Positions 1 to 10,300 of a stretch of 64,000 nucleotides of DNA are shown here, piece by piece. The stretch is from contig LS997565.1 in the NCBI GenBank assembly GCA_000469685.2, positions 18,619,597 through 18,683,596 on the forward strand. Direction: 5' to 3'. Position numbers and translations under genes: made by a program. Position 1 is the first letter of the stretch; each line of letters begins with the position of its first letter. Under the pieces are notes generated by a model. The model searched no databases and was not told where the DNA came from. It saw only the letters and a list, made by a program, of their open reading frames with translations. The stretch is from Haemonchus contortus (taxonomy: Eukaryota; Nematoda; Chromadorea; Rhabditida; Trichostrongylidae).

Positions 1-232
1 GTCTTTGCTTGGCTCAGTGATCCATTCATTGCAGTGGTATAACACTGGTAGGAACTGGTCCCGTAACTTTGTTCGCAGAATCGTTTAGCAGATTCGGAAC
101 ACACATTTGAGATCAGCGTTTGGAACCACCTACGGCGGTATACATCTCATCTTGAACGACCAGGTATCCTTCCCACTGCGACCAGGTATCCTTCCCTTGT
201 CAGAGCCGAGGACGGCCAGGGCGTTCCTACTT
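1..232. other. Intron or flanking DNA left of the TIR element
   Basis: No coding signal is seen. A 17-base motif beginning GACCAGGTATCC occurs twice in tandem (about 159-196). By inference this lies in an upstream intron of the filamin gene, because filamin coding exons start mid-repeat at 6935. Confidence 0.4.
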
Positions 233-290
233 AAAGGCACAGTTCACGATAATTTTGGGTTATCCAGATTATGACGAAAAATGGAAGATA

Positions 291-743
291 AGTTAGGTTT
301 TTGGTTAGATTAAGAGGACAGAAAAGTAACCAAAAGAATTTACGGTTACGAACCGTTCGAGGAAAGTACACTGTTTGGTGATAAAAATCTTTTATCAACA
401 AAATCAACCAAACAAAAAGATTCAGTGAAATGATAAAAAAAAACTCTTTTAATACAGCAAAAGAAATCAATCAGAAAGAAACAATAGCTATAAAAGCGAT
501 TATAATATACGAAAACAAAACACCCTAACTGAACTCACGACCGGGCAGTACGCAGCTTCCCTCCTGAACGGCAGCAGAACTCCAGCGGGTCGAACGGCGA
601 CGATGACGGCCCTCCACGGCCACGACGAACACTCAACTACTTGCCATTTACTCACGGCCTACCGCCCAGTGTACCTTCCCGCGCATTTTGGAGTTCCACT
701 GCGTACTGCCCCGTCCCTTTAAACTACGCACTACTACACAACA
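291..743 (-). repeat. 3' LTR of the gypsy element (left copy)
   Basis: About 453 bp, matching 5782-6233 almost base for base. In element orientation it starts TGTTGTGTAG and ends CCTAACT. The end does not show the common CA dinucleotide, so the exact boundary is uncertain by a few bases. Confidence 0.92.
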
Positions 744-745
744 TG

Positions 746-756
746 CCCCCCCTCCT
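746..756 (-). other. Polypurine tract of the gypsy element
   Basis: On the minus strand this reads AGGAGGGGGGG, 2 bp before the 3' LTR starts TGTTG. Position and composition fit the plus-strand priming site of LTR retroelements. Confidence 0.75.
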
Positions 757-777
757 GAAAAAGATCTGTCCCCAGAT

Positions 778-3700
778 CTAACCAGCTTCCCGCGGCAGAC
801 TTCGGAGTTTCCTTTTTCCCGCACGCTTCAAATGACGATTGGAAATTCGTCTATCCTTTATCGCCGGCTTTCCTGACGACTGCGTGCGATCAACCACCAA
901 CGGATTACCACTCGGTCTATTTCCACTATAACGACATGTCTCTAACGAGAAGCCTGCTCTGCGGTCCAACGGAGGAAATGGTGGGCCATCACAACGGGAC
1001 TCAACATGACGAAAATGCATTGCGTCGGCCACTTCGTACTCGTCTTCCAGCCTGAAACGCAACTTTTCATTCATCATACCCTGTCTACAGAAAACGACAC
1101 AATTATCTTTGGGTTTTCTGCCTCTCCTTCTCCTAGTGACGTTCTCTATTTCTGGAACCACTGCACAAACGCAGTCAAACGGCCTGTTGGCCACGAATGG
1201 CTTCAAGGGTGGGGTATTTGTCGGTTTCGGGTTCGTCAAGAAGCACTTACGGCACCCTCGCACCCACAATGTCACATCCTTGTCAAGGGTCTCCCAGAAC
1301 ACTTTCTTTTTCAAGATGCGACACATTTTCTTTGCTGAAAAATGTCCCGCCAGACACCCTTCATGAGGTTCATCAAAAACCGCTCTACGTTTCGACCTTG
1401 GTACCACATGGACGGTGGTGCCATCCTCTCGAATGAGCTTCAGGTCACCCTCTTCCAACACGAAGTCCGCGACCCTCAACTTTTTCCCATAGCCTGGTAG
1501 AATTACTTCTTCGTCCAATTTGTTCTCACCCAATAGAGTCAGCACCTTTCCGTAATCAACATCATCGGCAAGCTCGCTAAGCCATTCCGAGTTCCGATCT
1601 TCATTCATTACGTATACGATTTTCTCATCCCCTGGATGCCTCATAGCCAGCGCTCTCTCATCCACCGGGATTCCTCTCGAGAGGGCATCTGCTACCGCAT
1701 TAGCCTTCCCCTTCACGTATTCTATGGTTAGCTTATACTGCTGAATCTCTAACGCCCATCTCAGCACTCTAGAGGAAACATTACTCCTTTTGAACAATGC
1801 CGTCAGAGGCAGGTGGTCTGTCCTGACTACGACCTCCATACCGTACACGAAGTAATGGAACTTCTGCAAGGCAAACACTATTGCCAGAGCTTCCAAGTCT
1901 GTGACATGGTACCTTTTCTCTGCACTGGATAGTCTTCTCGAAGCGAAGTAGATAGGATGCAAGAAATGATCCTTGCCTTCTTGAGACAGCACAGCTCCTA
2001 TGCCTATCTGCGACGCATCCGTGTAAATGATATACGGTCTTTCTCCCGTCCGGGCCGCCTCCACATCAGGCTGGCTCAGCACAGGGGTAGACGTGAGCTT
2101 AGCCTTCAATTCACCAAATGCCTCCTCATGGGTTTCATTCCAATCCAATCCAATCAAATTTGCCGCTCGGAGTGCCTGCAGTACCGCCTTGAGCACTTCA
2201 AAATGGCGTTCTTTGCTCTCCGACGCTATCAAGATATCATCTATATATACGAAAACTTCTTTATCACGCAGGGTGCCCAATACCGTATCCATAAGTCTTT
2301 GAAAACGGGCTGGCGATGTGCACAACCCAAATGGAAGCACCTTGAATTGAAACAACCCTTCTGACGTGGTAAAGGCACTCTTCCTTTTGGCGTCTTCCGA
2401 CAAGGGTATTTGCCAGTATCCTGACGCCATGTCTAGGGTACTGAACCAGTACTTCCCTTTCAGACTCTGTAGAATGACGTCAATCCTTGGAAGCGGATAG
2501 GCGTCCTGCTTGGTGTGCTTGTTCAGCTCCCTATAGTCAATGCACAACCTTAGCGTCCCATCCTTCTTCTTGACCAGGACCACTGGCGAGGCCCAGTCCG
2601 AGGCCGACTCTTCTATTATGCCTCGATCTAGGAGCTCTTTGATCATGCCTTTGAATTCGGCACGTGCTCCTAGTGGTATTGGTCTAGTCCTTTGCCGAAT
2701 GGGAGGAGCATCACCGGTATCCACCTCGTGGACTACCAAACTGGTCTGGGTTAGTTCGCGATCCTCTACTGCGAACACGTCATTATACTCCTCTACAATG
2801 CTCCACAACTCCGGCTCATCCGGAACCTCTTTGTCTCTGTTGTTCCTGAGGTATGCACTCAGCATACTTCTTCTTTCCTGGGCTTGCAATTCGGGTTTCC
2901 CTAACACAAGCATATCTGTTGCCACCTCTCTCGCCATTGCCTTGGAATACTCTGTATCATCCGACTCCCAGTCACCCACCTCCTGGTCCATTTTTAGCAC
3001 CAGAGGCTCTGATGATGTATTCCATACCGGCACTTCGGCCATGCCAGTCTCACTGACTGTACATAGACCTGAGAGTATCCACTCAGAGCTAGACTTGAGC
3101 ATTCGCTCACCAGCTTGCGTCTTTCCCTTGATCGCTACCCACTTGAACTCACCAGGGGCTACGTAAACTCTTTTACATACTGTGGCTTTACTTGCACTTT
3201 GGTCTTCTTGCGAAGGCTTCCCCCACGCTTCCTCCGCTACTTCGCCCTTTCTACAATCTTCGCTTGGTCGTCTGACTAACGTATAGTTCATTGCTTGCAG
3301 TGCGTTCGTGCCTAGAACCAACATATGCCCTTTCTGCACTGATACATGCATTTGCAAGGTTATCTCTGTCCCAGTGCCTTCCTTTAGAGGCACTTCCACA
3401 ACCTTCAGGAACTTCATCCGATTTTCCGACGCATCCAGAATCCTTTTACGCAGGTCCATCGGGCACTCTTGCAGCCGATGACCTTCCTCTTCGATCCTCT
3501 GCAGCACCTTTTGCGGCAGAATCGAAATTTCAGATCCCGTGTCTAGCAACGCGGACCAAGCGTTGCCAAAAATCGTCACACTTGTAACGGACTTCTTCCC
3601 AAACGGTGGCACTACACTTGAAGGACATCGCTTCTCCGGGGCCCTGGGTGGCTTGGTTTCCTCAAGCAATACCTCAGTTGCTTTACTTCCAAGCTCCCTT

Positions 3701-5502
3701 CTGACCTTGCACTCTCTTGCCAGGTGACCTTTACCTCTGCAATTGAAGCATTGCATTTGTCCTCCCTTTTCTTTGTGTCTTGGTTCTTCCTTTTCTTTAT
3801 TCGGCAACTCACTTCGTCGCCTGTTATCATCTTCATCTCTCTTTATACTCTTTTCAATCTTGGCCGGTACCCTTGACCGTTCGTGCCTTGATGTGCCCTC
3901 CAGTCGTTCTCCTGCTGCATGGTAGCTTTGAGCCCTAGCACTCTCTAATGTCAGCCTCCTTCTTTCCACGCGCATTGCGGCCTCCTTCAGGCTTTCGTAC
4001 GCGCTGGGCCCTTCCTTTTCCATAGCTTCCAAGAAGTAGTACGATTCTGGCCAGTGTACTATCTGCTCGTACAGCTGTTGCGCCCTTGTTGTCGCTAATG
4101 CCTTCTCATCCAACTCCGGATAAGCCCTGGCCGACAACCTCTCCAGCTCGACGCAGTATTCCGCCACTGTCTGCGCCTCTGCCTTTTTCAGTCTTCTGAG
4201 TTTCCCTAAGGCCCTTATCCTCTCGGTCTTCTCCTCGACTCGATTGGATTTAGACAAAGCAGCTACAATACCCGCATAAGGCCCATGCCTTACTTCCCTC
4301 GGAAGTGCCTCGTATTGTGCTTTAGCCCTATCACTCAACTTAGACTTCAACAGCGCTTTCAGCTCCTTCTGGGACCAACTATCTTCCGGGTACTTTAATT
4401 GGAACGATTCCAAAAAGTTTTCCCATGAGTAGCTTTTATCTCTGCAAGTATATACTCGTACCTCAGGCAAAGCTATGTACTTTAGGTATGAACTCATGCC
4501 ATTGTGGCTACATGCTGAGCTATTCCTACCACTATACCTACTCGATCTCGAACTTAAGTGGCTATCAACTTCACTTAGTTCATCATCACTTGAAACGGCT
4601 CTGCACTCACCGTTCGACTCCAATGTCTTCCTTAAACACTGCCTGGAGCTGTCCCGCGTCAAGCGATTCAATGCCGGCCGCAACTCTCGCCCATTCTGCA
4701 AGACAATATCATCACCACTCCATGCATTTCGCAATCTTTTCAGACCTCCCAAATCATACTTGGATCTGATCTGACACGACGTACCTGGGATTGCTTCATC
4801 AGTCGCCGACAATCCTTTCTTCACTGCTGCCTGCTCGGCGCGCAATTGGTCAATTTCTCTTTGTTTTTCCTCGAGTTGGCGCTGCAACGAGGGTATTTCG
4901 TGGTTCTTCCGTGACAGACTAGTTAATTTTCGTTTCAACTCACTACACTCTCGCACAAGGTCCTCATCGGCCCACCCAGTGCACTTCTGCACCTCCTCGA
5001 GCACACTCGCTTTCTCTACGAGCTCTTCCACCACTTGCACCATCTCCACACGTGATCCGCAGCCCAAGGAAATCATGAGTTCACGCACTCCCACGTTTTC
5101 CTCTCGCTTTTTGGCATACAGACCCTTCAGGCAGTCTAACTGCTCCTCCACTGCCTGTATCGCAGCTCTCGCCACTGCTTCAAACTTATCTCTCTTTGCA
5201 TCCCCACTGCGCCAATGCCGCGCTACCTCTGCTACCACTGCGATCTCTGCCTCTTTCAATTTCTTATGCATTTGACCGCATACCTTGAGCTCCTCCAGCT
5301 CAGCATTTCTAACGCCACTCGCTTCTGCCATATCAACATCCATGGCGGCCTGCTGAACCGGCTCACCGCCTGCAACCAAGGCGTTATTCAGCGTCCTTTC
5401 CGCGTCCTCAGACGCTACCAACTCAGCCATTACGCGGCGGTCAGTACGGTGTGGTGCCCAGTCTCCTCTTATTGCAGGAATCGATAGCCTCGCACGTACC
5501 AC
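778..5502 (-). CDS. Gag-pol polyprotein of the Ty3/gypsy element (defective)
   Basis: A 1,574-residue open frame. The N-terminal third is charged and coiled-coil-like (Gag). A CCHC zinc knuckle (CFNCRGKGHLAREC) lies near residues 585-598. The aspartic protease motif LLDTGSE is near 652-658. The RT region has LCIDYRELN and the catalytic YIDD at about 1086-1089. RNase H begins IYTDAS (catalytic D about 1162) and ends near DALSR (about 1272). An HHCC integrase zinc-finger-like segment follows (H about 1379 to CRKC). Only about 76 residues separate YIDD from the RNase H aspartate, where intact Ty3/gypsy proteins have about 170, so the RT thumb/connection is largely missing. After the zinc finger no DDE core is visible; the frame passes into an RRRRGRK-containing basic tail. 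Both gaps keep frame. The true initiator could be the Met at residue 1 or at residue 25 (MAEL). Confidence 0.9.
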   Translation of the reverse strand: MVRARLSIPAIRGDWAPHRTDRRVMAELVASEDAERTLNNALVAGGEPVQQAAMDVDMAEASGVRNAELEELKVCGQMHKKLKEAEIAVVAEVARHWRSGDAKRDKFEAVARAAIQAVEEQLDCLKGLYAKKREENVGVRELMISLGCGSRVEMVQVVEELVEKASVLEEVQKCTGWADEDLVRECSELKRKLTSLSRKNHEIPSLQRQLEEKQREIDQLRAEQAAVKKGLSATDEAIPGTSCQIRSKYDLGGLKRLRNAWSGDDIVLQNGRELRPALNRLTRDSSRQCLRKTLESNGECRAVSSDDELSEVDSHLSSRSSRYSGRNSSACSHNGMSSYLKYIALPEVRVYTCRDKSYSWENFLESFQLKYPEDSWSQKELKALLKSKLSDRAKAQYEALPREVRHGPYAGIVAALSKSNRVEEKTERIRALGKLRRLKKAEAQTVAEYCVELERLSARAYPELDEKALATTRAQQLYEQIVHWPESYYFLEAMEKEGPSAYESLKEAAMRVERRRLTLESARAQSYHAAGERLEGTSRHERSRVPAKIEKSIKRDEDDNRRRSELPNKEKEEPRHKEKGGQMQCFNCRGKGHLARECKVRRELGSKATEVLLEETKPPRAPEKRCPSSVVPPFGKKSVTSVTIFGNAWSALLDTGSEISILPQKVLQRIEEEGHRLQECPMDLRKRILDASENRMKFLKVVEVPLKEGTGTEITLQMHVSVQKGHMLVLGTNALQAMNYTLVRRPSEDCRKGEVAEEAWGKPSQEDQSASKATVCKRVYVAPGEFKWVAIKGKTQAGERMLKSSSEWILSGLCTVSETGMAEVPVWNTSSEPLVLKMDQEVGDWESDDTEYSKAMAREVATDMLVLGKPELQAQERRSMLSAYLRNNRDKEVPDEPELWSIVEEYNDVFAVEDRELTQTSLVVHEVDTGDAPPIRQRTRPIPLGARAEFKGMIKELLDRGIIEESASDWASPVVLVKKKDGTLRLCIDYRELNKHTKQDAYPLPRIDVILQSLKGKYWFSTLDMASGYWQIPLSEDAKRKSAFTTSEGLFQFKVLPFGLCTSPARFQRLMDTVLGTLRDKEVFVYIDDILIASESKERHFEVLKAVLQALRAANLIGLDWNETHEEAFGELKAKLTSTPVLSQPDVEAARTGERPYIIYTDASQIGIGAVLSQEGKDHFLHPIYFASRRLSSAEKRYHVTDLEALAIVFALQKFHYFVYGMEVVVRTDHLPLTALFKRSNVSSRVLRWALEIQQYKLTIEYVKGKANAVADALSRGIPVDERALAMRHPGDEKIVYVMNEDRNSEWLSELADDVDYGKVLTLLGENKLDEEVILPGYGKKLRVADFVLEEGDLKLIREDGTTVHVVPRSKRRAVFDEPHEGCLAGHFSAKKMCRILKKKVFWETLDKDVTLWVRGCRKCFLTNPKPTNTPPLKPFVANRPFDCVCAVVPEIENVTRRRRGRKPKDNCVVFCRQGMMNEKLRFRLEDEYEVADAMHFRHVESRCDGPPFPPLDRRAGFSLETCRYSGNRPSGNPLVVDRTQSSGKPAIKDRRISNRHLKRAGKRKLRSLPREAG

Positions 5503-5753
5503 AAAAAAAATTTGGGCAGAGGTTACCCTTAGGAAAAAGGTGTACTGCTATCGATTCCTACAAAAAGTGGGAACCAGACACCACACTGGTCTCAGCGAGT
5601 TGGATTTTTCCTGAGAAAAATCACTGACCCGCTAGCAGTGCGCCACGTTAAAGCCACTCGAGGCCACGCCAAGGAGCTTTAACGTAGATACGAAACACGC
5701 GAACGAAAAAAAAAATCGATAAACCTTCAAAAAGAATCTTTCACCAACCTGTG

Positions 5754-5781
5754 CACTTCTCGAACGGCGGCTTGGCCCCCA
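5754..5781 (-). other. Primer-binding site of the gypsy element
   Basis: Read on the plus strand, 5759-5781 looks like a tRNA 3' end: a T-loop-like CTCGAAC, a 5-base stem strand (GGCGG), a 7-base acceptor strand (CTTGGCC), one discriminator base, then CCA abutting the LTR. The minus strand is therefore complementary to the tRNA 3' end, beginning TGGGGGCCAAG. The priming tRNA was not identified. Confidence 0.7.
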
Positions 5782-6233
5782 AGTTAGGTTCTTGGTTAGA
5801 TTAAGAGGATAGAAAAGTAACCAAAAGAATTTACGGTTACGAACCGTTCGAGGGAAGTACACTGTTTGGTGATAAAAATCTTTTATCAACAAAATCAACC
5901 AAACAAAAAGATTCAGTGAAATGATAAAAAAAACTCTTTTAATACAGCAAAAGAAATCAATCAGAAAGAAACAATAGCTATAAAAGCGATTATAATATAC
6001 GAAAACAAAACACCCTAACTGAACTCACGACCGGGCAGTACGCAGCTTCCCTCCTGAACGGCAGCAGAACTCCAGTGGGTCGAACGGCGACGATGACGGC
6101 CCTCCACGGCCACGACGAACACTCAACTACTTGCCATTTACTCACGGCCTACCGCCCAGTGTACCTTCCCGCGCATTTTGGAGTTCCACTGCGTACTGCC
6201 CCGTCCCTTTAAACTACGCACTACTACACAACA
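5782..6233 (-). repeat. 5' LTR of the gypsy element (right copy)
   Basis: Partner of 291-743; see the element entry. Transcription of the element would start within it and proceed leftward. Confidence 0.92.
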
Positions 6234-6238
6234 GATAA

Positions 6239-6934
6239 GATGAAAAATAGGATGAAGGAAATGCAATGAAGGCGAAGTAGCTGCGCGAAGTGGTGTTTCC
6301 AAAGTGAAAAAAGCTTCGAAAAACCGTTGAAGGAGGGGAGGGGGGGGGGGGGTGGACGAGAATGAGACCAGAAGAATGAAGAAAAGTGGGGTGTTTGGAT
6401 GAGCTATACAATGTGGGTCACTGCGTAGGGTCACTGCGTACGTGTCGGTCCTGGTGCAAATAACTGACTACGGTGAGCAAAAATTCATCCACCTAGAAGC
6501 ATAAGTAATCAAAAAAAACCCCTAGTAACAGCAAAATAGCTCACCTTTTTCAGCCTCTTAGGCAGCATCAAAAAGAATGACAGAGGAAAAAAGAATGAGA
6601 GAAAAAGATCGCCTCATCACTCGGCGATTGTGTGTGGGTCCTAGAACGAACAATTGCAAACTGTGATGTGACAGCAATCGAGGAGCAAGAAGGCTGCGCA
6701 AGCCGGGAGCGGGGCTCCGACCATGCCCTAACCGTCGAGTTTTTGGACGCGAGATGGTCCTTCCTACTCCTTTTGGAGGCCACTGGATATCCTTAAGGCA
6801 ACAGCTCAGTAACCATCTCTATCGTAAACTGTGCCTTTGAAGAAAAGCAAGGAAGGAAACGCAAACCTCCTGTTTTCGTTTTCTCATTTGGACAGTTAGT
6901 GTGGATGTCGTAGCACCTAAAGTGGTCTCTTCAG
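6239..6934. other. Intron sequence, right arm of the TIR element
   Basis: No exon is supported. It contains a poly-G tract (about 6339-6352) and the right TIR (6820-6838). It ends at the filamin acceptor TCTCTTCAG at 6926-6934. Confidence 0.5.
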
Positions 6935-7342
6935 GTTGCTCTTGCTGACAAAAGTGGTAGGGCTGTTGCTATTGATGTGCTTGATAACAATGATGGTTCA
7001 TTTACTGTAAAGTACACTGCTCCGAGGCCAGGAAGTTATCAGGTTAGTCACTTCTCTTTTTTATATTTTTGTAAGTAATCTGCTCTCATGAATTTTATGC
7101 TGTGCTTTCCCCCTCTTTGAAAGTATCTGCCCTTTTAAGTAATAGATATGTCCATATGTATATTTTCTTCATCTATTAACTATGCTAATCTTGTGTTGCT
7201 TAGTGAATAAATTTGCTGCCGATCTAATACTACACTGTTTAGTTGAACGTAGTTTTTGCTGGAGCTCAAGTACCACCAATAGAAATCAATGTTGAGCCGC
7301 AGGTGGATATCTCGGGTATCAGAGTCACAGGTCTTGAAAACG
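6935..7342 (+). CDS. fln-1: Filamin exons 6935-7042 and 7243-7342 (end of one repeat)
   Basis: Exon 6935-7042 is 36 codons, phase 0 to 0, with [20 protein letters not shown], the classical C-D-E strand motif of a filamin Ig repeat. Exon 7243-7342 (100 nt) completes the repeat with [10 protein letters not shown] and the inter-repeat signature [12 protein letters not shown]. It ends in phase 1 (donor GTACGT). This donor can join either 8823 (short isoform) or 14770 (long isoform), both of which start in phase 1. The first coding exons of the gene are outside the window. Confidence 0.9.
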
Positions 7343-10300
7343 GTACGTAATTTGCTTTTGATGGGGTGGTGTGCAGTGTTTGGATGTGATTATGTTTTAC
7401 TTGAATGTTGTAGACAGTTATGATAACTTGATTTTCAATAACAAGCATGGTATTGTGTTAATAGTAGTGGTTCATTGGGGCGTCATATGCGCCCCTGGCG
7501 TGATATGGCCTAATTTCATTTCAAAACAAATCAGTATGTATTATGGGATGCTACTACTTCCCAGCTTAACGAAACTCATTGACACACAAGACTGGCGGTG
7601 TATGGACAAAACTTGTCTCGAACGGGACTCGAACCCGTACCTGTGCTTTTGCAGCGACAAGAAACTCATTGATTTGAGATTTGAAGTATGTTGGCTTCCA
7701 AAAAGTCAACGCGATGAGATCATTGATTGACTTCGACCGATAAACGCTCTTGTACTCGCTTTACTCCTCGTGTCAAATCCAGGAGAGACAATTCCTTTTA
7801 TGGGAGCATGAGGGTTGAATTTGAATTGTCGTTCCAGTTTCTGGGAGAATGCATTTTCCACGTTGTTGGTATTTTGCCCCGCTGGCGCTTCTATTATGTT
7901 TGTTGCAAACGCGCGACATTTTTGAAATCTTTCATGTTCTTCCGAAGAAGCTTGGACTTCGGACATACTTATTGAAATGTTGTGGATGCTTTCTAATCTT
8001 ATTCAGATTGATGGTAAGCCGTCATTGCAAACATAACAATTGTTTGGCAAAGCTAATTGGCGTGTCTTTATGTTTTGTTTCCGGTACCTTCGTTGGCGTG
8101 TTTTTCCACGCAAAGTGGTTAATTCAGTGTTCTCGTTTATGTTTTCTGTTCTTTTCATGTAACAGTCGTGAATTAATAGGAGGATGTTCGGAAATTACCT
8201 ATGACTTCAGAGGAAGTGTCGCGAGAATGGATAAGGAAGTGATCACTTTCCAACTACCAGAAACTTCACAGATTTAGTTGACTTCACCAAGTAATCGCAA
8301 TTTCTAGTGATCATCTCCATATTGATCTCTCGAGGTTATTGAGGATCCCAGTTTGAGCAGAAACCTCGCTCCTGCTAAAAGTTCTCGCTGTAGCTCGTGC
8401 CTTTAGACTTGCGGCTTAGAAAGATAGGTTGAAGCAAGTGGCTCTCAAATTTCAAGTATGTCAGAAGAAAAGCAACATTATAGATCAAATTTATTGAAAA
8501 CGCGGCTCAAGCGAACAAAGGTGCATGAGCACAAACAGCGGGAAAAAATGAATGGGTGGACGATGGCAAGAACAGTTTGCTGGAGGAGGAGCCCACTGAT
8601 ACCTAGACCCGGGAAAAGTGATCTTTTTATACCTCTGCCTGTATCCCAACAAGTCCCGACAATAGATCTCAGTGGCGCTTGAGAAGTCTCTCACCTATTT
8701 TAGTTTTGTTCCACATTACACCAACATGGTCAGATTTCCGAACAAACTCTTTCTCAACTTACAACGTTTGATGTGCCGTAACCTTTTCATTTGCTAGTAA
8801 TATTCTCATACTTTTGTTTTAGCCATCGTAACGGTGAACTGTCAGCAAGAAGTCCACGTTTTCACGCCAGATGGGGACAATACTCGAATCGTTATCATCA
8901 GTCCCTCTGGCAGCATCGTTGAAGCGATCATAGAATCTACCGAAACTGGCTTCCGCGTATGGTTCACTCCATCTGAAATCGGAGATTATACCATATCCGT
9001 TACCTACCGCGATCTTTCAATTGGTGCTCCATACCTTCTTCATTCTGTACCGGATGGAAATACAGCGGAAGCCGAGTATGTTGTCGCGAGGAGCGGGCCC
9101 CCAAGGGCTGATCTGGTTACAGTTACGGGACCTGGACTTGGGCCTGTCATCGTCCAGCGATCAACGCATGTTTCTATCGACACAACAAGCGCTGGATTCG
9201 GTGATATTGATCTTTTCGTTGACGGGCCAACTAGGACTCCCATTCACTGTGTGGACAATCACGATGGAACACTTACGATGTATTACGTGCCACAAACTCC
9301 GGGAGTGTACTTTCTGCGAGTGATGTTTGGAAGCAACCATATTGCTGGCAGTCCATTTCAAGTGATAGCTGTGCCAGCTATGTTGGCATCGTCCTTAACG
9401 GCGGAACATGAGATTTCAGAGAGCTCATTTACTTCGCTGTCCAGTGGATCATCAACTCCAAAGACGACTCCTTGTGCATGATACGCTGTTTTTGGGTGTT
9501 ATTTACTCTGATCTCATAAGACTATTCGATTATTCTGAGACGCTGTTGAGAAGAAGATTGTTCCTGATGATTCTTTCCTTAACCATAAATTCATGATGAA
9601 AGGTTATGCAGACAAGTTGTTATTTAATCGAAATCATTACCAAGAAATGCGCCAATTCTCATATGAAGTGCGAAGACCTTAAGTTTCATCAGCAGAAAAA
9701 GCAAAGACTACACTTCTATCAGCAGGCTCTTACCACTTTTTTCTGGTTTAATAAACGTGTTTCGACAATGTTGTGGAATTCTACGCTCCCCACACCTGCA
9801 TGCAGCTTTAATTAGTATGAAGCTTTGATCCGCATATATTTGAACGCCTTACCGTAGTCTCTAATCACTCTTTCACGTATGGTCGTATGGTTTTGAACAT
9901 GAGTTAAATTTTTCTAAAAGCAGCTCTATTTTGCGTACCTACTCTGCACTGTAGGCGTATGCCTTTCGATGAATCGAGTTTCGAATTTGTATATAAAGTG
10001 CCGCCCACTGTGAGGACGTTCCACCGCTAGTGGGTCCTTTTCAGTTGTTGGCTCATTTCTTTTCTCTGCTTATTCTTCCCCAGTGTCTCGGCTATAATGG
10101 AGAAAATTAGAAGAGTTCCCTTCAAGGCCAGGATGTCCCGAAATTATGGGCGCCAATTCATAGCAATATATTTGAAGCTTCTCAGCTTCGAGAGACGATG
10201 GAATTTCTGCACGTCAGCTAACACAATTTGCTACAACATGCCGCAACCACATTTCCAAATACCTCCCATTAGCACGGGTAGAGTCTCAAACTTTGTTCTC

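Larger units (their letters stand above)
291..6233 (-). mobile_element. Ty3/gypsy-type LTR retrotransposon, minus strand, internally deleted
   Basis: Two near-identical direct repeats (291-743 and 5782-6233) bracket one long gag-pol ORF read on the minus strand. GATA at 287-290 and 6234-6237 is a 4-bp target-site duplication (the identity can be extended to GATAAG). A primer-binding site abuts the 5' LTR and a purine tract abuts the 3' LTR. The domain order protease, RT, RNase H, integrase zinc finger is that of Ty3/gypsy. The LTRs differ at about five positions (four transitions and one A-run length change), roughly 1 percent, so the insertion is fairly young. Parts of RT and integrase are missing, so this copy is unlikely to be autonomous. 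Confidence 0.93.
233..6838. mobile_element. TIR element (possible MITE/DNA transposon) split by an LTR retrotransposon
   Basis: The sequence AAAGGCACAGTTCACGATA at 233-251 recurs in reverse complement at 6820-6838 with a single T/C mismatch, giving 19-bp terminal inverted repeats. Without the nested LTR element the unit is about 660 bp. No transposase coding is seen in the remainder, so it would be non-autonomous. The left edge is TTAA (231-234) and the right edge TTGA (6836-6839); this might be a decayed TTAA target duplication, but that is speculative. The family is not recognised. Confidence 0.5.

Noticed and set aside
2540..3166. Plus-strand 208-codon frame
   Set aside because: Antisense shadow of the gypsy polyprotein.
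7605..7665. Possible tRNA gene on the minus strand
   Set aside because: The T-arm and B-box are present, but the candidate closing stem encloses only about 38 nt and no D-arm or proper anticodon arm fits.
7849..8277. 142-codon plus-strand frame in a filamin intron
   Set aside because: No domain, no acceptor/donor that fits the filamin phases, and a hydrophobic T-rich composition typical of chance frames.
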